Positions 41,429-49,960 of a stretch of DNA of 64,000 bases are shown here, in pieces. The position numbers were made by a program, and so were the translations under genes. The notes below the pieces were generated by a model that ran no database searches, had not been told where the DNA came from, and was given only the letters and a program-made list of their open reading frames with translations. The stretch comes from Candidatus Accumulibacter affinis (GTDB lineage: Bacteria > Pseudomonadota > Gammaproteobacteria > Burkholderiales > Rhodocyclaceae): positions 512,428 through 576,427 of the forward strand of contig JADJOT010000011.1 in assembly GCA_016713625.1 (NCBI GenBank), in the 5' to 3' direction. Positions within the stretch are counted from its first letter, which is position 1; every line of letters begins with the position of its first letter.

Positions 41429-42597
41429 CAGAACCCGGTGCGGTTGGCGCGGCTGGTGAAGAAGATGCCGCTCGGCGCCTGCACGGAGAACTCGCCGATC
41501 TTCTCGAAACTCGCCGTATCGTAGATCAGGACGCGGTTGTCGTCGCGCGCGGAAATCCAGACCTGCTCGCCACGCGGGGTAAACTCCATGTGCAGAACCG
41601 CCTTGCCGGGTGCGAGGGTCTTCACCACCTGGCCAGTCAGCGTATCGACCACCTCGACCCAGCCGTTGTCGGGGAAAGCGTAATTGACCCACACCTGCCG
41701 GCCGTCGGGCCGCGCAATGACGAAAACCGGTTGCCCCTTGACCTGGATGCGACCGACTTCCTGCCAGCTGTCGCCGGCCACGATCAGCACCTCGTGCCGA
41801 CCGATCGCCGGCAGGTAAGCACGGCCCTGCGCCATTGACCAGCCACGCAGGTGCGGCATCTTGAATACCGGCAGCTTCTCCTGACCGCGCCCATAATTTT
41901 CGAGGATGCGCCGCGTGCCCCGCTCGGGCTGCCAGGTGTCGAGCAGCGCGACACCGTCCTCGCCGAACAGCCCCGCCAGGTAATAGCGACCATCCGGGGT
42001 GACGAGTCCGTCGTAGGGCTGCAGACCGGCCGGATAGCGCTGCGTACGTGGGTGCCTCGGGTCCGAGAAATCGCTCACCCAGATCTCACCGCCGTCGAAC
42101 AGTGCGTACGCGAAGCGCTGGCCGGAGAGGTCGGCAAGGCCGACGACCCTGGAAAAACTGCCGGGCGCATATTCGGCGGGTACTTCGGAAAGCAGTTCCA
42201 GCGTTTCCGCGTCAAAGGCCTTGATGCCGCCCGGAGTGTAGTTCTGCGCGACGACGATACGGCCATCCTGCGAAATCGAGCCACCAATGGCATTGCCTGA
42301 CTGCAACACGCGCTTGACGATTCGCTGTTCGAGCAGGTCAACTTTCGTCAGTCCGCCGTCGCGACCGAAGACGTAGGCGTAGCGCCCATCGCGCGAGTAG
42401 ACCAGCGAAGCATGCGACAGGTCGCCGAGCCCGGCGACGCGCGCATACGCTGCGCGCCGGCTGGTATCCACCAGGGTCAGCTGCCCACTGGCACGCTCGA
42501 TCACCACACCAAGGTCACCAGTACCACGCAGCTCCGGTGCGGCACAGCCGGCGAGCAGGAGCATCGATAGCAGGAGCAGGAGTCTGAACATGGTCAT
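41428..42597 (-). CDS. nirF: Heme d1 biosynthesis protein NirF, lipoprotein
   Basis: This 389-residue protein begins with a lipoprotein signal (LLLLLSMLLLAGC) that would anchor it at the periplasmic face. The rest is an eight-bladed propeller-like domain related to the d1 domain of NirS ('GDLGVVIERASGQLTLVD', 'PVFKMPHLRGWSMAQGRAYLPAIGRHEV'). NirF acts in a late step of heme d1 synthesis, before insertion into nitrite reductase NirS. No nirS gene is in this window. The ATG at 42597 is favoured over the ATG two codons on. Confidence 0.93.
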   Translation of the reverse strand: MTMFRLLLLLSMLLLAGCAAPELRGTGDLGVVIERASGQLTLVDTSRRAAYARVAGLGDLSHASLVYSRDGRYAYVFGRDGGLTKVDLLEQRIVKRVLQSGNAIGGSISQDGRIVVAQNYTPGGIKAFDAETLELLSEVPAEYAPGSFSRVVGLADLSGQRFAYALFDGGEIWVSDFSDPRHPRTQRYPAGLQPYDGLVTPDGRYYLAGLFGEDGVALLDTWQPERGTRRILENYGRGQEKLPVFKMPHLRGWSMAQGRAYLPAIGRHEVLIVAGDSWQEVGRIQVKGQPVFVIARPDGRQVWVNYAFPDNGWVEVVDTLTGQVVKTLAPGKAVLHMEFTPRGEQVWISARDDNRVLIYDTASFEKIGEFSVQAPSGIFFTSRANRTGF

Positions 42598-42900
42598 CAC
42601 TCGATCGGCGTCGCTCGCGCACAGGTTCAATCGGTACGGGCATCGATCATGACCAGGAAAACCCGGCAGACCTTGCGGCACTCGCCCTCCCAAAAGCAGG
42701 ACTCGACCCGTGTCGGAGAAATGCCGCCTACCATACCATAGGTCAGAGCGATCTGGCAGATGTGACGGCACCCGACACGGCGAACGGTACACCACCCCGA
42801 CGACCCGCGGGAGGCTGACCCCCGGCCAAGCGCCAGCGAGGGACCGCAGAGCAGCCTCCAGGACAGGATGCCCGTCGGCGAAATTGCCTCCTCCGCGGAC
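42598..42900. other. Intergenic region between the diheme cytochrome gene and nirF
   Basis: I see no gene with a good start in this 303-base gap. A minus-strand frame is open throughout and ends in a short Cys-rich stretch ('VESCFWEGECRKVCR'), but it has no credible start or ribosome-binding site. The gap may carry a promoter for nirF-DL-G-H. Confidence 0.45.
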
Positions 42901-43635
42901 TTATTTTTTCCTGGCCGGCGCCTGGGTCTTGCACCTGTTGCCCGGCATCACCAGGCTGGACTGATAAGCCGAAATGGCGACCAGTTGGTCGTTGTCGTAC
43001 TTCCTGATGATCCTGACCATGTCCGGGTTGGCATTACGACGGCGACCATCGCGGATTTCGGTCATCTGCCGGAGCAGGTACTGGTAGTGCTGGCCGGCGA
43101 TCACCGGGTAGAATTTGTCCTTGACGCCCTCACCGCTGGCACCGTGGCACTCCCGGCACCCCTTCTCGTAAAGCTCCTTGCCGGTCGCCAGCTGTTTGCC
43201 GGCGTCCTTGCCCTCGTACCGACCACGATCGGTCGGGATGCAGAGCTGTGCGATGTAGGCGGAGACGTCAGCCAGTTCCTGCGGATCGGTCAAGGTTGCG
43301 GCGAACGGATACATCGTCGGGTTGTCGCGCAGACCGGCACGAATGTCCGCCATCTGCTTGATCAACACGCTGGTATGCTGCCCGGCAAGCTGCGGAATGG
43401 TCCCGTCCGGCCGCCCGGCCCCCGACGGCAAATGGCAGGCAACACACACCTCGTAGACCTCCTCACCGCGCTTCTTGTCGCCCTTGAGCTGCAGCGCTGC
43501 TATCCTCTCGCCTGCCGGGGAATTCCCTTGGTAGTCGTTGTTCTCGATACCCGGCGACTTTGCTGCTGGTGGCGCGGCATCGGCAGCACCAGCGGCGATG
43601 ATCGCCAGGGAGACCACCAGAATCAGTTTGCTCAT
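42901..43635 (-). CDS. Diheme cytochrome c, c4 type
   Basis: This 244-residue exported protein has a signal peptide (SLAIIAAGAADA) and two heme-binding motifs, CVACH in the first half and CRECH in the second, each followed by 'PxIAGQH'/'PQLAGQH' segments. This two-domain plan is typical of cytochrome c4 electron carriers to terminal oxidases or nitrite reductase. It is upstream of nirF and could play the role of NirC/NirM electron carriers, although it is not the monoheme NirC type. A short basic tail follows a third free Cys. Confidence 0.9.
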   Translation of the reverse strand: MSKLILVVSLAIIAAGAADAAPPAAKSPGIENNDYQGNSPAGERIAALQLKGDKKRGEEVYEVCVACHLPSGAGRPDGTIPQLAGQHTSVLIKQMADIRAGLRDNPTMYPFAATLTDPQELADVSAYIAQLCIPTDRGRYEGKDAGKQLATGKELYEKGCRECHGASGEGVKDKFYPVIAGQHYQYLLRQMTEIRDGRRRNANPDMVRIIRKYDNDQLVAISAYQSSLVMPGNRCKTQAPARKK

Positions 43636-43769
43636 TGCTAACTCCCTACTGTCCGAGAATCGATAGCCGCCAATCTACATGGTTTTTGCTGGTTCATGAG
43701 GCCATGGACAAGCGCATCGACGTAAGCTGCGGCCTGCCGAAATTCATTTCCACTCCACTTCTTGTACTG

Positions 43770-44234
43770 ATGACCAAAAACCTGCTGCTTGACGCCGCTA
43801 TCCTCCTCGGACTCGCCATCCTCGGCGTCGTCGGCTACCAGCTGGCGCCGCTGCTCACTCCCAGGACCGACATCGCTCTAGCGCTGTCGAGCTGCAACAT
43901 TGGCCAACAGACCTGCGTGGCGACGCTGCCCGACGGCGGTCAGCTCGAATTCTCGATCGAACCACGGCCGATTCCCGCGCTCAAGCCGTTGCGCGTGCAG
44001 GCGACCTTCCACGGCACGACGGTACGCAAGGTCGAGGTCGATTTCACCGGCAGCCAAATGAACATGGGTTACAATCGCCCGCGTCTGGAAAGACAAGGTG
44101 GCAGCGACCGCTTCACCGCGCAGGCCAGCCTGCCGGTGTGCATCACCGGAAGCATGGAATGGGACGCCACCGTCCTCGTCGATACCGGCAGGGCCATCGT
44201 CGCGGTACCCTTCCGCTTTGTCAGCGGTCATTGA
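43770..44234 (+). CDS. Membrane-anchored periplasmic protein, FixH/YtkA-like
   Basis: About 154 residues from ATG 43770 (MTKNLLLDAAILLGLAILG), chosen because it puts a membrane helix at the N-terminus. Other upstream ATGs are possible. The soluble part has 'VDFTGSQMNMGYNRPRLERQG' and 'ASLPVCITGSMEWDATV', which resembles the Met-rich 'MxMG.NR' and 'LPVC..G...W' features of FixH/YtkA-like domains, which help copper or heme centre assembly. It is divergent from the cytochrome c4 gene; a role in oxidase or cytochrome assembly is inferred. Confidence 0.55.
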   Translation: MTKNLLLDAAILLGLAILGVVGYQLAPLLTPRTDIALALSSCNIGQQTCVATLPDGGQLEFSIEPRPIPALKPLRVQATFHGTTVRKVEVDFTGSQMNMGYNRPRLERQGGSDRFTAQASLPVCITGSMEWDATVLVDTGRAIVAVPFRFVSGH

Positions 44235-44301
44235 CAGGATAATGGCCTTTACACTGCAAAACAACGAGGAATGACCGCCAGAATGGAGCCGACAGCCGCT
44301 A

Positions 44302-44445
44302 CCGCAAGCGACCAGGCGCTGGCTCAAGGAACTCTTCGGCCTGCCTGCGCAATGGTCGGGCGCCCTGACCAGCGGCGCCACCATGGCCAACCTTGTCGGG
44401 CTGGCCGCAGCGCGGCAGTGGGCGGGCAGGCGCCAGGCCAGGGAG
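44302..44445 (+). pseudogene. Remnant of a PLP-dependent decarboxylase
   Basis: A stretch of about 45 codons reads 'RWLKELFGLPAQWSGALTSG' followed by 'ATMANLVGLAAARQWAG', the pattern of the cofactor-binding entry region of group II pyridoxal-dependent decarboxylases. No start is seen upstream and the frame runs into the 3' end of the convergent bpt gene. The rest of the gene, including the PLP lysine, is gone. This is a deletion scar. Confidence 0.6.
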
Positions 44446-44456
44446 CAGGCGCCGTC

Positions 44457-45203
44457 TCATGATTTGCCAAGGCGCGCCGACAGATCGATCCACTGCCCAT
44501 CGAACAGCCCCTCGATCGGCCTGAAATTGGCCTTGTAGGCCATCTTGCGGCTGTCCCGAATCCAGTAGCCCAGGTAGAGATACGGCAGCCGGTTGGCGAC
44601 GCATTGCGCAATCTGCCAGGCAATGTTGTAGGTACCGAGCGCGGCTGGCTGCAGGTCGGGGTCGTAGAAGGTGTAGACCGACGACAGACCATCCTTGAGG
44701 ACGTCGAGGATGCTCACCATGCGCAGCACAGAGCCCTCCGTGAACTCGATGAGCCGAGTGTCCACGCGGCTTTGCAGCAGGAAGTGCGTGTATTGCTCGT
44801 GGCTGTCCTGGTCCATCCCGCCACCGGCGTGCCGCGCCGCTTGATAGCGCAGGTAAAGCTGATAATGCTCGCTGTAAAAGCGCAGTGGCAGCTCGCGCGC
44901 CTGCATGCCGGCGTGCATCCGGATGCTGCGGCGCTGACTGCGGTTGGGCGCGAAGCGGTCTACCGGCAGCCGTACCGGGACGCAGGCGTGACACTCGTCG
45001 CACTTCGGCCGGTAGGTGAAAACGCCGCTGCGTCGAAAGCCGCTGCGAACCAGTTCACCATAGACCTCGCTGGTGATCAGATGGCTTGGCGTGGCGACCT
45101 GCGAACGCGCCAGTTCCCCGGGCAGGTAGCTGCAGCTGTAGGGAGCCGTCGCATAGAACTGCAACAGCGAGAAAGGCAGGTCGGAGTCGTTGAGTCGCGA
45201 CAC
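44457..45203 (-). CDS. bpt: Aspartate/glutamate leucyltransferase (N-degron pathway)
   Basis: This 248-residue Bpt/ATE family enzyme transfers leucine from tRNA to proteins with N-terminal Asp or Glu and so marks them for ClpS-ClpAP. It has the N-terminal Cys cluster 'KCDECHACVPVRLPVDRF' and the conserved 'LYLGYWIRDSRKMAYKANFRPIE' block. The GTG at 45203 (VSRLNDSDLPFSLLQFY) fits the family start and lies 4 bases after the aat stop; a longer frame to 45332 lies inside aat. Confidence 0.93.
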   Translation of the reverse strand: MSRLNDSDLPFSLLQFYATAPYSCSYLPGELARSQVATPSHLITSEVYGELVRSGFRRSGVFTYRPKCDECHACVPVRLPVDRFAPNRSQRRSIRMHAGMQARELPLRFYSEHYQLYLRYQAARHAGGGMDQDSHEQYTHFLLQSRVDTRLIEFTEGSVLRMVSILDVLKDGLSSVYTFYDPDLQPAALGTYNIAWQIAQCVANRLPYLYLGYWIRDSRKMAYKANFRPIEGLFDGQWIDLSARLGKS

Positions 45204-45207
45204 TGGC

Positions 45208-45915
45208 TCAGGTCCACGCCTGGCTGGCGGCATCGGCCGGCCAGCGGCCAGGCTGCCAGGCCTGTGCCACCAGTGCATGCAAGCGGGCGATGAAAGCCGC
45301 GCGCGAAATCTCGCGTGCCCCGAGGGAGGCAAGATGCGGGGTGTTCATCTGGCAATCGATCATGCCGAATCCTTCCTCTTCAAGAAAACGCGCGAGATGC
45401 GCTGCGGCGACCTTCGACGCATCCGAGACGCGCGTGAACATGGACTCTCCGTAAAACATGCGGCCAATCGCCAGGCCGTACAGCCCACCGACGAGCTCTC
45501 CGTCCAGCCAGGTCTCGACTGAGTGGGCAAAGCCAAGCTGGAAAAGCCTCCAGTAGGCGCGCTGCATTTCACGCGTGATCCAGGTGCCATCCTGACCGGC
45601 ACGCGGCGCCTCGGCACAGGCACGGATCACCGCCGGGAAGGCGCTGTCCAGTTTCACCGTGAAGCGACCCGAGCGCAAGCTGCGGCGCAAGGAGCGCGAG
45701 ATTCGGAAGTCGCCCGGGAAAAGCACCATACGCGGATCGGGACTCCACCACAAGATCGGTTCGCCACTCGAGTACCAGGGGAAGACCCCTCGCTGGTAAG
45801 CGTCGAGCAAGCGCTGCGCAGACAGGTCTGCACCGGCACAGAGCAGACCGTTCGGTTCGAGCAGCGCCATTTCCAGCGGTGGAAAGGGTTCGTGGCCCTC
45901 CAGCCAGGGAATCAT
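45208..45915 (-). CDS. aat: Leucyl/phenylalanyl-tRNA--protein transferase
   Basis: This 235-residue enzyme adds Leu or Phe to proteins with N-terminal Lys or Arg for N-degron proteolysis. Conserved blocks are 'GLLCAGADLSAQRLLDAYQRGVFPWY', 'GGLYGLAIGRMFYGESMFTRVSDASKVA' and 'IDCQMNTPHLASLGAREI'. It starts at 45915 and overlaps fbpC by 4 bases (ATGA); bpt follows after 4 bases. Both N-degron transferases are thus in one operon behind an iron-transport ATPase gene. Confidence 0.95.
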   Translation of the reverse strand: MIPWLEGHEPFPPLEMALLEPNGLLCAGADLSAQRLLDAYQRGVFPWYSSGEPILWWSPDPRMVLFPGDFRISRSLRRSLRSGRFTVKLDSAFPAVIRACAEAPRAGQDGTWITREMQRAYWRLFQLGFAHSVETWLDGELVGGLYGLAIGRMFYGESMFTRVSDASKVAAAHLARFLEEEGFGMIDCQMNTPHLASLGAREISRAAFIARLHALVAQAWQPGRWPADAASQAWT

Positions 45916-47024
45916 CGCGGCAACCGGTTCGGCTGCACGGTCGGCGGGAAGGCTCGCGTCGTGGTCTTGAAAGCGACGACGTGGTCGACGTCCAGGCGGA
46001 TACCAATTTTTTCGCCAATCGCGTGATTGTGGTGCGATGGAACCAGCGAGAGCACTTCGACCCCGCTCCCCAGCCGCAGGGTGTACAGAATCTCGGCGCC
46101 GCGAAAGGCCTTGTGCCGGACTTCCGCCAGCAGCTCGGCCTGATCGTCATGGATGATGTCATCCGGACGCAGCAGCACTTCGACGCCGCAACCTCTCCCG
46201 CACGCCTCGCAGCCCTGGCTGCATTCGAGCGGCAGGCGCGACTCGAGCCGACCCAGTTCAACCTCGACGCGGCGATCGTCGATGACCACGCCGGGCAGGA
46301 AAACCCCCTGCCCGACAAAGTCGGCGACGAAGCGGTTCGCTGGCTGGTGGTAAACCCGGTAGGGCGTGTCCCACTGTTGAATGGTCCCGGCAGCCATCAC
46401 CCCCACCTCGTCGGCCATGGCAAAGGCTTCGTGCTGATCGTGAGTGACCAGCAGGGCCGTGATCTTCTGGGTCTTGAGGATCTCGCGCACTTCCAGCGAC
46501 AGGCGCTCGCGCAAGTCGACGTCGAGATTGGAGAAGGGTTCATCGAGCAGGATCAACTGCGGACGCGGCGCCAGGGCGCGGGCGAGCGCAACGCGCTGCT
46601 GCTGGCCACCGGAGAGTTCATGCGGATAGCGGTCGCCCTGGCCACTCAGGCCGACGGTGGCGAGCAGGTCACGCACGCGGCTGCGCCGCTCGCTGGCCGC
46701 CAGGCCGGCCAGACCAAAACCGACGTTGGCCGCTACCGTCAGGTGCGGAAAGAGGGCGTAATCCTGAAAGACCATGCCGATCTGCCGTTGCTCCGGAGGC
46801 AGACGGCGACCCGCGCCGCTGACCGTGCGGCCCTGCACGCGAATCTCGCCGGCAGCGATTGCCTCGAAGCCGGCGATGCAGCGCAGCAGGGTCGTCTTGC
46901 CGCAACCCGAGGGGCCGAGCAGACAGGCGATGCCGCCGCTCTCGACACGCAAGCTGACGCCATCAACGACGGTATGTGATCCGTAACGTTGAACTATTCC
47001 TTCGAGTTCGAGGTGTGCGATCAA
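45912..47024 (-). CDS. fbpC: Iron(III) ABC transporter ATP-binding protein
   Basis: This ABC ATPase of about 370 residues powers ferric iron import with FbpA and FbpB. It has Walker A GPSGCGKTT, the ABC signature LSGGQQQR, Walker B LILLDEPFSN and the switch His in 'LLVTHDQ'. The C-terminal regulatory domain contains a Cys cluster (CSQGCEACGRGC) that could sense metal or redox state. The start is uncertain: TTG at 47024 matches the family N-terminus, while the frame is open to a TTG at 47102. The gene is divergent from fbpB with a Fur-like box between them. Confidence 0.9.
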   Translation of the reverse strand: MIAHLELEGIVQRYGSHTVVDGVSLRVESGGIACLLGPSGCGKTTLLRCIAGFEAIAAGEIRVQGRTVSGAGRRLPPEQRQIGMVFQDYALFPHLTVAANVGFGLAGLAASERRSRVRDLLATVGLSGQGDRYPHELSGGQQQRVALARALAPRPQLILLDEPFSNLDVDLRERLSLEVREILKTQKITALLVTHDQHEAFAMADEVGVMAAGTIQQWDTPYRVYHQPANRFVADFVGQGVFLPGVVIDDRRVEVELGRLESRLPLECSQGCEACGRGCGVEVLLRPDDIIHDDQAELLAEVRHKAFRGAEILYTLRLGSGVEVLSLVPSHHNHAIGEKIGIRLDVDHVVAFKTTTRAFPPTVQPNRLPR

Positions 47025-47099
47025 GACGCAGTCATCCGGGAGGAAAGGGAGGGTATCGACTGGCGATTCGGGAAACAGCAAGCCAGCTGAAACACCGGT

Positions 47100-47119
47100 C
47101 AATTATAATTCTCATTTAC
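47100..47119. promoter_or_regulatory. Fur-like box in the fbpC/fbpB divergent region
   Basis: The AT-rich stretch AATTATAATTCTCATTTA, read on the minus strand as AAATGAGAATTATAATT, matches the classical Fur pattern (AATGAGAATnATT). It lies about 10 bases before the fbpB ATG and about 75 bases before the probable fbpC start. Iron-replete Fur would repress both sides. Confidence 0.7.
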
Positions 47120-47129
47120 CCAGCGAACC

Positions 47130-48764
47130 ATGACCCGCCCACGCCTCAATCCCCTGCTGCTTGTTTCTGCTGCCTTGGCGGCCCTGGTCGGTGTGCCGGT
47201 GGGCAGCGTTCTGATGAACATCCGGCACGGCGGCACCAGTGCGACCTGGTCGCATCTGGCGTCGACGGTGCTGCCGGAGTACCTGGCGAACACGCTGCTC
47301 CTGTGCCTCGCGGTCGGCCTCGGCGTCATCGTGGTCGGGGTGACCACGGCGTGGCTGACCGTCATGCATGACTTTCCCGGTCGGCGCATCTTCGAATGGG
47401 CACTGGTCTTGCCGATGGCCATGCCGGCCTATGTGCTGGCCTATGTGTATACCGACTTTCTGCAGTTCGTCGGCCCGCTGCAGAGCTTCCTGCGCGAGTC
47501 CTTCGGCTGGCGCAAGGCAGACTACTGGTTTCCCGAGATACGCAGCCTCGGTGGCGCGGTGATCATGTTTGTCTGCGTGCTCTATCCCTATGTCTATCTG
47601 CTCACCCGCACGGCTTTCCTCGAACGCGCCAGCGGCATGCTCGAAGCCTCGCGGACCCTCGGTCTCGGCGCCTGGCGAAGCTTCTTTCGGCTGTCGCTAC
47701 CCCTCGCCCGGCCAGCTGTGGCGGCCGGCGCGACCCTGGCGCTGATGGAGACGCTGGCCGACTATGGCACGGTTTCCTACTTCGGCGTACAGACCTTCAC
47801 CACCGGCATCTATCGTGCCTGGTTCTCGCTCGGTGATCGCATCGCGGCAGCACAACTGGCCGCAGCGCTGCTCGCCTTGGTCATCGTGCTGCTGCTGATC
47901 GAGCACGTTTCACGCGGCCGTTCGCGTTTTCACAACACCAGCGGACGCCAACGCCAGAGCACGGGCCAGCGTTTGCCAGGCTGGCGGGGCTGGCTGGCGG
48001 CGGCCGCCTGCGGTCTGCCGCTGGGCATTGGCTTTCTGCTGCCGGCCGGCCTGCTGGTGCGCCTGGCGCTGACCGACGTCGATTCGCAATTCGGTGAGCA
48101 TTTCGCGATTCTCGCGCGCAACAGTTTCCTGCTGGCGGGACTGACGGCGATCATCGCCGTTGCCCTGGCCGTGCTGCTGGCCTACGCCGCACGCCTGTCC
48201 ACAGGCGTGCTGGCGCCGACCCTCAATCGCCTGGTCGGCCTCGGCTACGCAGTCCCGGGTTCGGTGATCGCCGTTGGCGTGTTGATTCCGGTGACCCGTC
48301 TGGACCACTGGCTGGCGGCGCAGTGGCAGGCCTGGTTCGGCGACAACCCCGGTTTGCTGATCACCGGTGGCATCGCCGCGCTGGTCTACGCCTATCTGGT
48401 GCGTTTCCTGGCAGTCGCCTTGCAGGCGGTTGGCGCCAGCCTGACCAAGATTACCGCCAACATGGACGACGCGGCACGCAGCCTGGGCCTGGGCCAGGGG
48501 GCGATGTTGCGGCGCGTGCATCTGCCGATCCTGCGTGGCAGCCTGCTCACCGCCTGCCTGCTGGTCTTCGTCGACGTCATGAAGGAGTTGCCAGCGACGC
48601 TGGTGATGCGCCCCTTCGACTTCGACACCCTGGCAACGCAGGCCTACACATTCGCTTCCGACGAGCGTCTTGCCGAGGCGGCCAGCGTCTCGCTGGCGAT
48701 TGTTGCGGTCGGTCTGCTGCCGCTGATCGCACTGTCGCGCCAGATCTCGCGCACTCGTCGCTGA
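47130..48764 (+). CDS. fbpB: Iron(III) ABC transporter permease
   Basis: This 544-residue inner membrane protein has two homologous permease halves with about twelve helices, as in FbpB/SfuB. Each half carries an EAA-type loop that docks the ATPase: 'EASRTLGLGAWRSFFRLSLP' in the first and 'DAARSLGLGQGAMLRRVHLP' in the second. It is divergent from fbpC and convergent with fbpA, an arrangement in which the three subunits are expressed from two Fur-like promoters. Confidence 0.94.
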   Translation: MTRPRLNPLLLVSAALAALVGVPVGSVLMNIRHGGTSATWSHLASTVLPEYLANTLLLCLAVGLGVIVVGVTTAWLTVMHDFPGRRIFEWALVLPMAMPAYVLAYVYTDFLQFVGPLQSFLRESFGWRKADYWFPEIRSLGGAVIMFVCVLYPYVYLLTRTAFLERASGMLEASRTLGLGAWRSFFRLSLPLARPAVAAGATLALMETLADYGTVSYFGVQTFTTGIYRAWFSLGDRIAAAQLAAALLALVIVLLLIEHVSRGRSRFHNTSGRQRQSTGQRLPGWRGWLAAAACGLPLGIGFLLPAGLLVRLALTDVDSQFGEHFAILARNSFLLAGLTAIIAVALAVLLAYAARLSTGVLAPTLNRLVGLGYAVPGSVIAVGVLIPVTRLDHWLAAQWQAWFGDNPGLLITGGIAALVYAYLVRFLAVALQAVGASLTKITANMDDAARSLGLGQGAMLRRVHLPILRGSLLTACLLVFVDVMKELPATLVMRPFDFDTLATQAYTFASDERLAEAASVSLAIVAVGLLPLIALSRQISRTRR

Positions 48765-48794
48765 GGCGGCCTGCCCAAGGGCGCGCTCTGGCGA

Positions 48795-49817
48795 TCAGCG
48801 ATAGCCGGTGCGATCGAAAATGACCTGCGCCTTGGCACGATACATGGCCAACGAGCCTACGGGCAGGCTGTCGGCCTTGAACTTGCCGAGCGCCTCGAGC
48901 GCCGGATTGCTCACCTTGACGCCCGCCACCACTGGCCATTCATTGTTGCCGTCGGCAAAATAGCGTTGCGCCTCGTCGCTCGCCAGGTATTCGAGGAAGC
49001 TCACCGCCGCCTGCCTGTGCGGCGCGGTCTTCACGACGCCACCACCAGAAACGTTGATATGGGCACCGTTGCCCTGTTGGTCAGGCCAGACGACCGCGAT
49101 CCTGTCGATCGTCTTGCGGTCTTCCGGCTTGTCCGAACGCATCATGCGCGCCAGATAGTAGGTGTTGGTGAGCGCCACCGCACACTCGCCGGCAGCCACC
49201 GCCCGAATCTGATCGGTATCGCCACCTTTGGGTGGACGAGCAAAATTGGCAACCACCCCCCTCGCCCACTCCTCGGCTTTCGCTTCCCCCTGATGGGCGA
49301 TGATCGACGCCATCAACGACAGATTGTAGGGATGCGAACCCGAGCGGGAGCAGACCTTGCCCTTCAGTCGCGGGTTGGCCAGGTCGCTGTAGTTTCTCAG
49401 TTCATCGGGATTGACGGCACCCCTGGCGTAGATGATCACGCGCGCGCGGATCGAAAAGGAGAACCAGTCACTGGTCCGCAGATGCGCGGGAATGCGCGCC
49501 TCGAGCAGCGGCGATCTGACCGCTGCGAACAAACCCATCTCATGCGCTTCCGCCAGGCGGGCCGCATCGACCGTCAGCAGAACATCGGCCGGGCTATTGG
49601 CACCCTCGTTGCGGATGCGCTCGATCAGTTCGTCCTCCTTGCCCTCGATGCGCCTGACGGTGATACCGCTTTGCCGGGTAAAGCCACTGTACAGGGCTTC
49701 GTCCGTCTGGTAGTGGCGCGCCGAGTAGAGATTGAGGACCTTCTCTTCTGCCGTACTGCCGAAAGAAGCGGCAGCCAGCAAGAGCGTGATCAGCGAACGC
49801 GACAGGGGAAGGGTCAT
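48795..49817 (-). CDS. fbpA: Iron(III) ABC transporter periplasmic binding protein
   Basis: This 340-residue protein has a signal peptide (SLITLLLAAASFGSTA) and the FbpA-type core 'VLNLYSARHYQTDEALYSGF'; late in the protein 'ALTNTYYLARMM' includes the Tyr pair that coordinates ferric iron. The start at 49817 (MTLPLSRS) is preferred over the ATG at 49865. It converges with fbpB and has its own Fur-like box upstream. Confidence 0.94.
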   Translation of the reverse strand: MTLPLSRSLITLLLAAASFGSTAEEKVLNLYSARHYQTDEALYSGFTRQSGITVRRIEGKEDELIERIRNEGANSPADVLLTVDAARLAEAHEMGLFAAVRSPLLEARIPAHLRTSDWFSFSIRARVIIYARGAVNPDELRNYSDLANPRLKGKVCSRSGSHPYNLSLMASIIAHQGEAKAEEWARGVVANFARPPKGGDTDQIRAVAAGECAVALTNTYYLARMMRSDKPEDRKTIDRIAVVWPDQQGNGAHINVSGGGVVKTAPHRQAAVSFLEYLASDEAQRYFADGNNEWPVVAGVKVSNPALEALGKFKADSLPVGSLAMYRAKAQVIFDRTGYR

Positions 49818-49886
49818 GCGATGGCTCCAGTCAGACAAGTGGGAAGTTATCTCGATGCCGGGCATGATACGCAGCGCTTGGTTATT

Positions 49887-49905
49887 TGTAAATAAGAATC
49901 GTTAC
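49887..49905 (-). promoter_or_regulatory. Fur-like box upstream of fbpA
   Basis: TGTAAATAAGAATCGTTAC lies about 70 bases upstream of the fbpA ATG and resembles the box at 47100-47119 (shared AAATxAGAAT core). The spacing suits a promoter-overlapping operator on the minus strand. Fur binding is inferred from sequence. Confidence 0.62.
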
Positions 49906-49917
49906 CGACAAAGGCAG

Positions 49918-49946
49918 AAAAAAACGACGCCCAGCGCCGTTTTTTT
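49918..49946 (-). terminator. Intrinsic terminator after the NlpC/P60 gene
   Basis: A GC-rich stem (CGGCGC/GCGTCG-like on the minus strand) is flanked by seven A on one side and seven T on the other, so it can terminate transcription from either direction. It lies 15 bases after the stop of the minus-strand NlpC/P60 gene and separates it from the fbpA promoter. Confidence 0.75.
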
Positions 49947-49960
49947 GCCTGACTTGCCCT

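Noticed and set aside
42640..42900. Open minus-strand frame ending in a Cys-rich segment between cytochrome c4 and nirF
   Set aside because: It has no ATG or GTG start in the right place and no ribosome-binding site, and I recognise no family. An open frame of this length is common in GC-rich DNA.
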